From: Holophagales bacterium | GTDB taxonomy: Bacteria; Acidobacteriota; Thermoanaerobaculia; UBA5066 | Reading direction: 5' to 3' | Assembly (NCBI GenBank): GCA_016714815.1 | Contig: JADKBZ010000002.1 | Span: 310,001 to 374,000, forward strand | Length of the DNA stretch: 64,000 nucleotides | Part shown: piece by piece, positions 18,687-28,900 of the stretch | How positions within the stretch are numbered: position 1 is the stretch's first letter | Layout of the letters: every line of letters starts with the position of its first letter | Made by a program: the position numbers and the translations under genes | Notes under the pieces: model-generated | Databases searched by the model: none | Seen by the model: the letters and a program-made list of their open reading frames with translations, nothing else | What the model was told of the DNA's origin: nothing

Positions 18687-18975
18687 CCCTTCCTCGAGAC
18701 GACGCGGGGAACGACGAAGTGCCCGTGGCCGAACTCCGGGGCGTTCCTCCGACGAAGGGGCGTTCGCCGGGCTCGCCCGCCGGGAGGTCCTCGCGAAGAG
18801 GAGACGGCGGAGGGGCCGGCAAAGGAGGGAGGAGCTCGTCCGGCACCCGGCGGAGGGTCTCGAAATGGTCGACGACGCGGGTCAGCTCTTCCGCGAGCCG
18901 GGCGTCTTCCCCCTCGGCGAGATCGAGCGCGGCGAGCCGGGCCACGCGGCGGACGAGGTCACGGTCGATCTTCAC
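18683..18975 (-). CDS. gatC: Aspartyl/glutamyl-tRNA amidotransferase subunit C, frameshifted in this sequence
   Basis: The N-terminal part MKIDRDLVRRVARLAALDL, the segment DHFETLRRVP and LREDLPAGEPGERP are typical of GatC, the small stabilising subunit of GatCAB. After ERP the frame is lost. One added base in the run of four C (plus-strand G run 18757-18760) restores LRRRNAPEFGHGHFVVPRVV and ends at a TGA overlapping the gatA start (ATGA). The restored length is 97 residues, normal for GatC. Without the correction the frame runs on as a meaningless long ORF through gatA. A sequencing or assembly error is the simplest reading; a real frameshift in this essential gene is less likely. Confidence 0.9.
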
Positions 18976-19038
18976 TCGCGCGAGTATAGCCAGCCGCTTG
19001 ACGCCCCCGTCGGCGCTCCCCTACCGTCGTGGTCCGCC

Positions 19039-20291
19039 GTGAACGCCCTCCCCGAAGCCCGCCCGGCGCTCCGGCGCCTCTCCCGCCGCCGCACCGTGAG
19101 GCTCGCGCGAAGAGCTTCCGCCGCCTCGGGCGTTCCGTTCCTCCTCGTGGGGGGCGCGGTGCGCGACGCCCTCCTCGGTCTGCCCGCGGGCGACGTGGAC
19201 CTCGCCGTCCCCCGCGAGGGAGCCGCGGAGTTCGCCGAGACGCTCGCGCGTTTCGGCGGCTCCCGGGCGCTCACCATCGGGCAGTCGCCCCGCCGGATCC
19301 TTCACGTCCCGCTCGGCGCCTCGTCCGTCGACGTCTGGGAGACGGACGGCGACCCCGAGGACGATCTTCTCCGCCGCGATTTCACGATCAACGCGCTCGG
19401 CCTCTCCTTTCCAGGCGGGCGCCTCGTCGCCCTCCCCGGCGCTCTCGACGACCTCTCAGCCCACCGCCTGAGGCTCCCTCGCGCAGGAGTCCTTCTCGAG
19501 GACCCGCTTCGCGTCGTCCGGGCCGCCCGCTTCCTGGCGCGGCTTCCCGGCTTCCGGCTCGACCCGGCGGCGCTTGGAGAGCTGCTCCGCGCGGCCCGGC
19601 GCCTCGGGAACGTCGCGCCGGAACGCCGCCTGTCGGAGCTCGACGCGATTCTCGCTTCCGGACCCCGCCCCGCCGCGCTCGCGCTCGCCCGGCTCGAGTC
19701 GTGGGGAGCGCTCGAGGCGCTCCTGCCCGGAATCTCCAGGGCCTCGCGGCGCCGCGGAATCCGGCTCGCCGGCGCGGCCGGCGCCAGCACGTCCGCTCCT
19801 CTCCTCAGGACGATCCTCCTCTCTCCCGCCGGCTCCGGGCCCGCCGGCGCCGCGCTCGAAGCCCTGCGGGCGAGCAGGCACGACCGGCGGCTGGCGAAGA
19901 CGCTCCTCGGCCTTCCCCGGCCGCCGCGCACCGCCAGCCGGCGCGAGGCGGTTCTCCTTCTGCGGAGATCGGCGCCCTTCTCGCGGGAAGCCGCCGCCTT
20001 CTTCGCCGTGGCGAGGGGTGCGGCCGGACGCGCCCTCGCCCTCGAGGCAGAACGCCTCCTCTCGGAGCGGGGAGCCCTGTCCCGGCTCCTGACGCCCCGG
20101 CGCCCCTTCGACGCCGCGGACGTCTCCAGGCTCCTGGGTGTTTCCGGGAGCGCCCTCGGCCTCGCGCTCGCACGTCTCGACGAGGCGCTCGCCACGGGAG
20201 CCGTCCGGGGACGGCGAGAGGCCCGGGAGTTCCTCGCCGCCGCCGATCCCTCCCGCGCCTCCCGTCGGGAACGACGACGAGGCCGGTATAA
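19039..20291 (+). CDS. Class II CCA tRNA nucleotidyltransferase/poly(A) polymerase family
   Basis: The GTG at 19039 starts a class II nucleotidyltransferase. LVGGAVRDALLG (Gly38-Arg42), the metal-binding pair DVDLAV (Asp52, Asp54) and RRDFTINALGL are all present, followed by the NVAPERRLSELDAIL helix and a helical C-terminal part. It should add CCA to tRNA 3' ends or tails to RNA; the two activities cannot be separated by eye. As given, the frame has no stop and runs straight into pilT. One missing base upstream of 20289 would bring TAA (20289-20291) into frame and give 417 residues, a usual length. I annotate that end, while noting that a literal reading gives a 909-residue fusion with PilT. 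Confidence 0.75.
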
Positions 20292-20313
20292 GCTCCGCAC
20301 GAGGATCTGGAAC

Positions 20314-21768
20314 ATGGACCTGACCGAACTGCTGAAGTTCGTCACGAAAAAGGAGGCTTCGGACCTCCACCTCAAGCCGGGGCGCCCGCCGCTCCTGCGA
20401 ATCAACGGGCGTCTCGTTCCGCTGAAGACCGATCCTCTCTCCCCGAAAGAGATCGAGGACATGGTTCTCACGATCCTGACCCCGCACCAGAAGGACAAGC
20501 TGACCGCCAACTACGCGGTCGACATCGGGTACGGCATCCAGGGGCTTGCGCGATTCCGCGGCAACATCTTCCTGCAGAGAGGGAGCTGGTCGGCCGTCTT
20601 CCGGCGGATCCCGTTCACGATCCCCGGAATCGCCGAGCTCCACCTCCCCGACGTCATCAACACGTTCTGCGACTACCCCTCGGGCCTCGTCCTCATCACC
20701 GGCCCGACCGGCTCGGGGAAGTCGACGTCTCTCGCGGGAATCATCAAGGGGATCACCGAGAGGCACCCCGTCCACGTCGTCACGGTGGAAGACCCGATCG
20801 AGTACCTCTTCCAGGACAACCTCGGCTCCGTCTGCCAGCGCGAGGTCGGGACCGACACCACCTCGTTCCAGGAAGCGCTCAAGAACGCGATGCGCCAGGA
20901 CCCCGACGTCATCATGGTCGGCGAGATGCGCGACTGGGAGACGATCCAGACGGCCATCACGGCCGCCGAGACGGGGCACCTCGTCTTCTCCACCCTCCAC
21001 ACGAACAACGCCGCGCAGACGATCGACCGGATCCTCGACAGCTGTCCGGCCGGGCAGCAGAACCAGGTCCGCCGGCAGGTCGCGCTCGTCCTCCGCGCGA
21101 TCTGCTCCATGCAGCTGATCGAGCGGATCGACGGGCAGGGGCGGGTCGCGGTCATCGAGGTCCTCGTCAACTCGCCGAAGATCACCAAGCTGATCGAAGA
21201 GGGGAACTCGAACGAGATCCTCGACGAGATCGAGTCGTCGGTCACCTACTACAAGATGCAGTCGATGAACCAGTCGCTCATCGCGCTCCTGGTGAACGGC
21301 GCGATCGACTACGAGAAGGCGACGCAGCTGACGGCGGACCCGGAGGATCTCTCCCTCAAGCTCCGCAAGCTCTTCCCCCAGATCGAGGAAAAGTTCCGAG
21401 GAGGCATCATGGCCCCGTCCGCAAACGACTTCTCCGCCATCACGGAGCTGATGGACATCAAGAAGCTCTACGAGGAAGCGGAAGACAAGTGGAAGATGCG
21501 CCTCCAGGAGAAGGACGATTCCATCGCGAGCCTCGAGGCCGAGCTCCAGTCCAAGGACCGGATGATCGAGTCGCACTCGATGGGGGCCCAGGATCTCGAG
21601 GGCGAGCTGCAGAAGGCCCGCCAGGAGAACGAGCGGATCCGCCAGGAGGCGGCCGCCCGGATCGCCCAGCTCAACGAGCGGATCAAGGAGCTCAACGCCC
21701 GGATCGTGGGCGGCTCCGGCGCGCCGCCGGCGGCGGGAACTCCGCAGTCGGGGTTCTTCAAGAGGTAG
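20314..21768 (+). CDS. pilT: Type IV pilus retraction ATPase PilT-like with C-terminal coiled coil
   Basis: A 484-residue secretion/retraction ATPase. SDLHLKPGRPPLLRINGRL is the PilT N-terminal domain. Walker A is GPTGSGKST (from residue 130), and the Walker B region DVIMVGEMRDWETI begins near 199; the His-containing LVFSTLHTNNAAQTIDRI follows. It would power pilus depolymerisation on the cytoplasmic side of the inner membrane. From about residue 366 to the end there is an extra tail with heptad-rich segments (EAEDKWKMRLQEKDDSIASL and QKARQENERIRQEAAARIAQ) ending in GFFKR; ordinary PilT stops near residue 345-365. PilU-like paralogues are an alternative. The upstream gene is in frame with it (see that entry). 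Confidence 0.88.
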   Translation: MDLTELLKFVTKKEASDLHLKPGRPPLLRINGRLVPLKTDPLSPKEIEDMVLTILTPHQKDKLTANYAVDIGYGIQGLARFRGNIFLQRGSWSAVFRRIPFTIPGIAELHLPDVINTFCDYPSGLVLITGPTGSGKSTSLAGIIKGITERHPVHVVTVEDPIEYLFQDNLGSVCQREVGTDTTSFQEALKNAMRQDPDVIMVGEMRDWETIQTAITAAETGHLVFSTLHTNNAAQTIDRILDSCPAGQQNQVRRQVALVLRAICSMQLIERIDGQGRVAVIEVLVNSPKITKLIEEGNSNEILDEIESSVTYYKMQSMNQSLIALLVNGAIDYEKATQLTADPEDLSLKLRKLFPQIEEKFRGGIMAPSANDFSAITELMDIKKLYEEAEDKWKMRLQEKDDSIASLEAELQSKDRMIESHSMGAQDLEGELQKARQENERIRQEAAARIAQLNERIKELNARIVGGSGAPPAAGTPQSGFFKR

Positions 21769-21830
21769 GACAGGCGACAGAAGAGGCGGCGAGCCTCCCC
21801 GGCGCGTTTCGCCGGTAGACTCGGCCCAGA

Positions 21831-23679
21831 ATGCCCTTCGCCGTCCGTCGCGCGCTCGGCCTGGGGGCCGGGCTTCTCCTTGCCGCTGGCGCCGGCGCGG
21901 CCTTCTTCTTCTACCGCGTCGACAGGACCGTCGCGCGGGAGGCGGCCCCAGGGAGCGTCCGCGCCGGGCGGGTGCGCCCACTCTCCTTCGGGGCCGTCGA
22001 GCGTCCGGAGGTTCGGGGAGAGGTCGCCGGAGACGGCCGGATCCTCTGCCTGGCCGACGTCTCCGGAAGCCTCCAGCTCGCCACCGGCTCCGGAATCCAG
22101 ACGAACGACCGGCTCTTCGACGTCCGCGACGGCCTCCCTTCCCTGCGCGTCTCGGCCGTCGCCTCCTGGAGGGGGACGGCGGTCTTCGCGCTCGAAAGGG
22201 GGGGCTGGGGCCGGCTCGGCGCCGCGGGCCCCGAGCTCGCGTCCCCGGCGTTCGGGGAGCTCGAGGTGCGGACCTTCGCCGAGACCGAGGGGGGCGAGCT
22301 CCTCGTCGGAGCGCGCCAGGGTCTCTTCCGGGCCCCGTTCGCATCGGCGGAGATCGAGAAGCTCGACGACGCCCCGGTCCGTTCGATCGCGCTCCCCCCT
22401 GGCGGCGAGATCGCCGCCGGCGGCGAGCAGGGCCTCCGGCTCGTCTCCCGCGGCGGCTCGACCCCCCGCGTCGTCGGCACTCCCGACCCGTGGGTGGAAA
22501 GCGTCGTCGTTCTCGGGGACGAGCTCTGGGTGGCGACCGCAGCGGGCGCGGCGCACGGGCGGCCCGATGCGGCGAGCCTGACTCCAGTGACGCGAGGCTC
22601 CGACGCCACCTCCGGTGTCGCGTGGGAGGGCTCCTTCCGCTTCGTCCCCGAAGGCGGCCCGCCGCGCGTCTCGGCTCTCTTCCCGGACGGCTCGCGGCGC
22701 GAGACGCCGGCGCCGGAACGGTTCCTCCGCCTCTTCGTCGTCTCGGGCCGCCTCTTCGCCGACGGCCCCTCGGGCCTTCGCCGCTTCGATCCCGCCCTCG
22801 GCTTCGAGCTCGTCCGCGAGACCCCGCCGGGCCTCGGCACCCTCACGTGAACGCCCTCGCGGCCGACGGGTCACACCTCTACCTCGGCTTCTTCGACGGC
22901 GCTCTCGCCGTCGCCGACCCGCGAGGAGCCCCTCTCTCCGCGAAGGCCCTTCTCTCGGGCGAGGCCTGGGGAGTCAACGCGATCCTCCCCCTCGGAGGAG
23001 TCGTCTACGCCGCGACGCTTCGCGGCGCGTTTCGGATCGCGGACGGGAAAGCCCGCCCCATCGAGGGGGCGGGGGCAGCCTTCTCCCTCGCCGCGACCGG
23101 CTCGGGCCTGGCAATCGGCTACGGCCAGGGGGTCCTCCTCCCCGGTCCCCGGCTCCTCTCGGCCTACCACGGCCTCCCGGGAAACCAGGCCTACGCCCTC
23201 GCGGCCAGCGGCGAGGCGCTCTGGGTCGGTACGCCCACAGGTCTCGGGCGGGTCGAGGGGCGGCGCGTGACGGAGCGCGTCCTGCCGGGCGAAGGGAAGC
23301 TCCCCCACCCGTGGGTCACGGCGCTGCTCCCCGCGAGGACGGGCTCTGGGTGGCGACCTACGGCGGCGGCCTCGCGGTGCGCCGGGAGGCCGCCGCCGGC
23401 CCGTCGTGGGAGAGCTTTCCCGAGACCCGCGGCCTGAAGGTGAACGCCGGAGCGCTCGCCGGCCTTCCCGACGGGCGCCTCTGCGCGGGGACGCAGGGCT
23501 CCGGCGTCTGGTGCTCCGACCGCCTCCGCTCGCGTTTCTCGCGCGTCGATCTCCCTCTTCCCTCGCCCGACGTCTTCGCCCTCGCGGCCTTCCCGAGAGA
23601 ATCTCCCGACGTCCTCTTCGTCGGCACCTCGGAAGGGCTCCTCCGCCTTCCGGCCGCCGCCCTTCCGGAGACACGATGA
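21831..23679 (+). CDS. Membrane-anchored beta-propeller-like protein, two frameshifts
   Basis: An N-terminal signal anchor (LGLGAGLLLAAGAGAAFFFY) is followed by repeats of the type found in two-component regulator propellers and WD/Reg_prop proteins, for example VVLGDELWVATAAGAAHG, ALAASGEALWVGTPTGLGRV, DGLWVATYGGGLAV and VLFVGTSEGLLRLP. The sequence changes frame twice: near 22839-22846 and in the CCCC run at 23329-23332. Adding one C at each site yields a continuous 616-residue protein whose TGA overlaps the next start (ATGA). It is the first gene of the envelope operon to 36836. No function is known; a protein-interaction scaffold in the periplasm is likely. The two losses are probably sequencing errors. 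Confidence 0.7.
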
Positions 23680-25988
23680 AACGAGCCGCCCTCCTCCTGT
23701 TTCTCCTCGCCGCGATCCCGGCCCCCGCTCAGACGGGCCTCCTCGTCCCGACCTCGACCGGACGGCCCGACCCGCGGGTCCTCTCGCTTCGCGAGATGAC
23801 CGTCGACGTCGGCGTGGCGCGCGGCGTCGCCCGCGTCAACGTGCGGCAGGTCTTCGAGAACCACACGGGGGAGATCCAGGAAGGGACGTGGCGCTTCCGC
23901 CTCGCGCCTTCCGGCGCCGTCGGCGACTTCGCGGTCTGGGACGGCCTCGTGAGGATTCCGGGCGTCATCGTGGAGAAGAAGCGCGCCCGCGCGATCTACG
24001 AGGAGCTGACGACGCGGCGGATCGACCCGGGCCTGCTCCAGCAGGGCGAGGAGGAGGACTCGGCGGGAGGCGGTTCGCGGCCGTCCGGCGGCGCGGTCTT
24101 CTCCGTGAAGGTGGCCCCTATTCCCGCCAGGGGAACGAAGCGGCTCGAGATGCAATACCAGGAGGAGGTTCCCTGGGCCGAGGGAGTCGGGGAGCTGCGA
24201 ATTCCTCTCCGGCCCGGCGAAGGAGAACCGACGAGCGCCGGAAGCCTCGAGGTGACGGTGACGCTCGAGGACGGCGCCTTCCTCGACCCGCCCCCTTCGT
24301 CGCTTCCCCTCACCGTCGCGGGAAAGACGGCGCGTTTCCGCGCGAGCGACGTGCCGCTCGCCAGGGACGTCGTCGTTCGCATTCGCCCCGCCGCCTCTCT
24401 GCCGCTCGCCTTCTCGGCCTTCCGCAGCCCCGACGGCAGGCTTCCCGACGGCCTCGCTCTCGCGCCCTGGGAACGCTTCTCCGACGTCCCGCCCGAGAAG
24501 GACGGGTTCTTTCTCCTCGAGCACCGCCCCGCGGCCCGGGCGGCTCCGGACGCCCCTGGCTCGCCGGCCAAGAGGCCGCTCTCCGTCGCCCTCCTCTTCG
24601 ACACGTCGCTCTCGACCCGCTGGGGAAGCCTCGAGACGGGCTGGGCCTTCGTGAACCGGCTTCTCGCCCGCCTCGGCCCGGCCGACCGCTTCGTCGTCGT
24701 TCCGTTCGATCGCGCCCCGGCGCCCGATCCGGCGGGCCTCCTTCCCGCGACCGACGCGGCGAAGACCGCGGCGCTGACCTTCCTGCGCTCCCGTCTTCTC
24801 GCGCCGGGCACCGAGACCGCCGCCGCGGTCCGGGCCGCCGCCTCGCTCCTCCCCGGCGACCCGTCGGCCCGGCTCGTCCTCGTCACCGACGGGTCCCAGG
24901 CTCCCGGCGACCTCGCGAAAGCCGCGGAGGGGCAGCCTCTCTTCACGGTCCTGACCGGCGAGGAGACCCGGGAGGCCTTCCCCGCCGCCTCCCGGCAGCT
25001 CCTTCCCCTTCCGCCCGGCAGCGCGTCGCAGCCACCCGCCGGCGAAGCGCTCTTCCTCGCGCAGCTCCTCGCAGACCTCACCCGGGAAGGGGCGCGGGAA
25101 CGAGCGAAGACAGATCTCCCCTTCACGGTGAAGGGAGAAGACCCGAAGCTGCGGGACGTCTACGGCGTCCTGACGCAGCCGCCGCTCGCCGGCTCCCTCT
25201 CGGCCTGGGTCGGTCGTTACGCGCAGCCGGCGAAGACGACGATCGCGCTCGGATCCGCCACCGTGCCGGCCGTTTTTCCCGATCGCGCACTCGACGCGCG
25301 CGACCTGCCGCGCCGCTGGGCGCGGGCCCGGGTCGACGACCTCCTCCGCAGGATCGAGCTCGAGGGGGAGAAGCGCGAGTGGGTAGAGGAGATCCTCGAC
25401 CTTTCGCGCCGCTACAAGTTCGTCACCCCCTACACGGCCTTCCTCGCGGCGCCCCGCTCTCTCCTCCGGCCGCGCCGCATCCAGCCGGGTGACCCGATCA
25501 TCCGGATCGAGGCGCTCCCGGGCACGGCCGCCGTCGCCGCCCTCCTCCCCTTCGGACGAAAGCTCGACCTGACCCGCCGTCCGAGCACGAACCTGTGGGA
25601 AGGCCGCTTCCTCGTTCCCGAGGGGACGACCGACGGACCGATGGACGTGAGGATCGTCCTTCGCGACCAGGGAGGGGCGACCGCGGTCGAGAAGAAGCGC
25701 GTCGTCGTCGACGGGACGCCGCCGACGATCACGCCGGTCCTGCCGAACGGCGCGACGGCGGGCTCGCGCGTGACCCTCTCCGCGCGCGCGGACGCCGACG
25801 TCATCGCGCTGACCGCCCGCATCGGCGACGGTCTCCCGGTGCCGCTTCGATGGGATGGCCCAGCGAAGGCGAACACCGGGGAGCTTCTCCTCCCGCAGGG
25901 AGTCACCGGTTCGGTTCCCGTCCTCTTCGAGGCGACCGACGGCGCGGGGAACCACGGGTTCGCACGCGCGACGCTGAGGATCCGCTGA
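23676..25988 (+). CDS. Secreted VIT/von Willebrand factor A domain protein
   Basis: A 770-residue secreted protein. A signal peptide (RAALLLFLLAAIPAPAQT) precedes a VIT domain (about 25-170; ARVNVRQVFENHTGEIQEGT, then KKRARAIYEELTTRRIDPGL). A vWA domain begins near residue 300 with the MIDAS motif DTSLS in VALLFDTSLSTRW, followed by VLVTDGSQAPG. The arrangement resembles inter-alpha-trypsin-inhibitor heavy chains and bacterial VIT-vWA proteins. The C-terminal 150 residues are beta-rich (MDVRIVLRDQGG, VVVDGTPPTITP, FEATDGAGNHGFARATL), like an Ig or DUF2135-type domain. The ATG overlaps the previous stop, and its own TGA overlaps the next ATG, so it is co-translated with its neighbours. It probably binds a partner at the cell surface in a metal-dependent way. 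Confidence 0.85.
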   Translation: MKRAALLLFLLAAIPAPAQTGLLVPTSTGRPDPRVLSLREMTVDVGVARGVARVNVRQVFENHTGEIQEGTWRFRLAPSGAVGDFAVWDGLVRIPGVIVEKKRARAIYEELTTRRIDPGLLQQGEEEDSAGGGSRPSGGAVFSVKVAPIPARGTKRLEMQYQEEVPWAEGVGELRIPLRPGEGEPTSAGSLEVTVTLEDGAFLDPPPSSLPLTVAGKTARFRASDVPLARDVVVRIRPAASLPLAFSAFRSPDGRLPDGLALAPWERFSDVPPEKDGFFLLEHRPAARAAPDAPGSPAKRPLSVALLFDTSLSTRWGSLETGWAFVNRLLARLGPADRFVVVPFDRAPAPDPAGLLPATDAAKTAALTFLRSRLLAPGTETAAAVRAAASLLPGDPSARLVLVTDGSQAPGDLAKAAEGQPLFTVLTGEETREAFPAASRQLLPLPPGSASQPPAGEALFLAQLLADLTREGARERAKTDLPFTVKGEDPKLRDVYGVLTQPPLAGSLSAWVGRYAQPAKTTIALGSATVPAVFPDRALDARDLPRRWARARVDDLLRRIELEGEKREWVEEILDLSRRYKFVTPYTAFLAAPRSLLRPRRIQPGDPIIRIEALPGTAAVAALLPFGRKLDLTRRPSTNLWEGRFLVPEGTTDGPMDVRIVLRDQGGATAVEKKRVVVDGTPPTITPVLPNGATAGSRVTLSARADADVIALTARIGDGLPVPLRWDGPAKANTGELLLPQGVTGSVPVLFEATDGAGNHGFARATLRIR

Positions 25989-28900
25989 TGTCCGAGACGC
26001 TTCGCGCAAGGCGCCCGTTCTTCCTCCTCCTCGCCGGCTCGGTCGCGCTTTCGGCGGCCACCCGCCCCGCGGCTCTCGACGCGGCGGCCTCGCTCGTCCC
26101 CTGGACCGACCTCACCGACGCCGACGCGTTGAGCTCGGCTCTGGTGAGGAAGGCGGTCGTCGACGGCCGGACGATCCACTACCCGACGCCGACGAAGGAG
26201 CTCGCGGCCGAGCTGGAAAAGCGCTCGGCCGCGGGAGACGAGGTGGCCCTCGCGGCCCTCCGCCACCTCGCGGAAGCCCGTCGCGAGCTGGGAGACCTGC
26301 CGGGCGCCGAAGAGGCGCTCGGCCGCTGGGCCGCGGGCAGCGGCGGAAAGGCCTGGGCCGAGTCCGCAAGCTGGGGGGCCCGCTATCACCGCTGGCCCTT
26401 CGCCTTCTCCGCCGCGAAATCGGCGATCGCGTCGGACGCCCCCGACTCCCTGCGCCGCTCCGTCGCCACGGAGCGGATCGGCTGGGCCGACGACGACCCG
26501 TCGCTCGGCGACCCGCTCGCTCTCCGGGCCGAACGCGCCTCGCTCTTCCCGTCGGAAGCCGGGTACGTCGAGGAGTGGATCCGGGCCCTCGAGAAGGCCG
26601 GAAAGCTGAAGGAGGCCGACGAGGCGCTTCGCGGCGCGAAGGCGCTCCCCGAGGAGACCCGCCTGCTCGTCCTCGCAGACCTCAAGGGCGACCACGGCGA
26701 CCCGAACGGCGCCTACTCGGTCCTCGAGGCGTTCGCCGGCGACCCCGCGAAATCTCCTTCCTCGCGTGCGCTCGCCGCCTTCGCGCGCCGCGCCGACGCC
26801 GTCGCGACCGGGAGGATGGAGGCGCTGCGCCTCGGCCTCGAGAAGAGCTTCGACGCCCGGTCGGTGACGGTCCTGGCCCGGTGGTTCGAGGGGAAGGGGC
26901 GGAGCGATCTCGCCCTCGAGCTCCTGGCGCAGGTCGAGTTGCGGCACGAGGCGGGCCTCTCGCGCGAGGGCCGGCTCGTGCTGGCACGGCTGTTCGAGGC
27001 GCTCGACGCCATCCCCGAGGCCTTCCGCAGCCGTCTCGCCGCGGCGGCGTCGGCCCCGGCGGCCGATCGGCTCGACGACCTCTCCGCGCTCGCCCGCCTC
27101 GCGTTCGCCGCGGGCGCGCGCCCGATCGCCTGGGGCGTCCTGAACGACGAGTCGTACCGCTGGGCGGCCCGCGCCGACGTGACCCCCGGCTTCACCACGG
27201 CCGGGCTCTCCTTCCTCCTCACCGGTCTCCAGACGGACGACGCGCTCGCCGAGCTCGAAGCGCAGCGCCTGCCGGAGAAGACCCTCCGCGCCGGCCGGCT
27301 CCTCCTCGCCGAGCTCGAGAAGCGGAGCCCGAAGCACCCGGCCCTGCCGGGCCTCCACGTCAAGGTGATGGAGCTCCTCGTCCAGCGCGGAAAGGGGGGC
27401 GAGGCGCTCGGCCTCCTCGCCAGGGCCGAGAGCGGGAACGCGGCCACGCGCGCCGAGGCCCGCCGCGTCGCGCTCCTGGCGCTGCGGCAGACGAAGGCGC
27501 CGCTCGAGAGGGAGCTTCCGCTCTGGACCGAGCGGCTCGCGCTCCTGGCTCCGGACGGCAGCGTGCCGGGCTCCGGGGCGGGATCCCCCGGCGAGGCCGA
27601 GGTCACCGAAGAGTCCGGTGAGACGGGCTTCGAGGGCGACGGTGAAGGAGGAGAAGGCGAGGGAGGCTACGGGACGAAGAGCCGGCTGAAGGGCGGAGCG
27701 CCGGCGGACCCGTACGGACAGGTCCTCGACGAGGCGCTCGTCCGCCTCGACGACCTCGACCGGTCGCACCGGGCGAGCCTTTCGCTCCTCCTCGGGGAGA
27801 TGGACCGGCTGCCCCGCGCCGAGGCCGTCTGGCTGAAGTCCGTCGACCGGATCTCCTCCTGGAAGCTCGACGACGACCTCGAACCCCGCTACAGGAAGGC
27901 GATCGCCGCGTTCGATGGCCCGGAGTGGTGGAAGAAGCTCGCCCGCTGGTACGCGCGGCGGGAGAAGGCGGCGGAGCTGAAGGGGCTGGGAGAGGAGATC
28001 GTCGCGGGCTTCCGCGGGTCGGCGCTCTTCTCCCGCGACCCGATGCTCGACGACGCGGTCGTGGCCCTCGAGGGGCAGCCGAACCCCTACGTCCTCTTCT
28101 CCGACTTTCTCGCCCTCCGGGCGCTCCAGCGCTTCCCGTCGAGCCCGGCCGTTCTCGAGCGCGCCGAGGCGCGGCTCCTGTCCCGTTCGGACTTCGACGC
28201 GCGCAAGGCGAAGAGGCCCGCGGACGTGAAGGCTCGCGCGGTCGTCGACGACGCCCTGATGACCCTGCGCCGCGACGCCGTCCTCTGGGCCGATGCGCCG
28301 CGGCGCGTCCGCTTCCTGGACGACCTGATGCGGAAGGCGGCGCTCGAGGCGTTCCTCCGGCGCCTCGAAGAGTCGCCCGCGAAGACCCCCGTCGAGAACG
28401 TCCTCCTCCTCGACGGATGGGCCCGCCTGTCGCGCTTCGAGAGAGCGGTGCCGTTCGCCGAAGCGCTCTCGGAAGCCTACCCGGGCGACCCGGTGCGGGC
28501 CGTCGAGGCGATCGCTCTCGAACGCTCGCTCTCGGCCTTCTCGCCCGAGCGCGCCGCCGCCGCCGAGAGGATCGCCGGGCGGGCCGCCGCCGCGGCCGCG
28601 GACCCGTCCCCCTTCTGGACGCCGATCGGCGAAATGTGGCAGGACCTCGAGCGCCCCGCGCCCGCGGGGGTCGCGTTCCGGAAGGTCCTCGCCGCCTCGC
28701 CCCGGAGCCCCGGGACGATCCTGGAGACGGCGACCGCGTTCTGGGACTACGGCCGGTTCGGCGAGGCCCTGGAGGTCCTCTCGGAAGGGAGGACGCGCCT
28801 CGGCCAGCCTGCGCTCCACGCCTTCGAGGCGGGAGTCCTCAAGGAAGAGCTGCGCGACCGCGACGGAGCGATCTCCGAGTACGTCTCGGCGCTCGCCGAA

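Noticed and set aside
18683..18975. Programmed ribosomal frameshifting in gatC
   Set aside because: There is no heptameric slippery site or downstream pseudoknot evident, GatC is not known to use it, and the same one-base losses occur in unrelated genes of the window.
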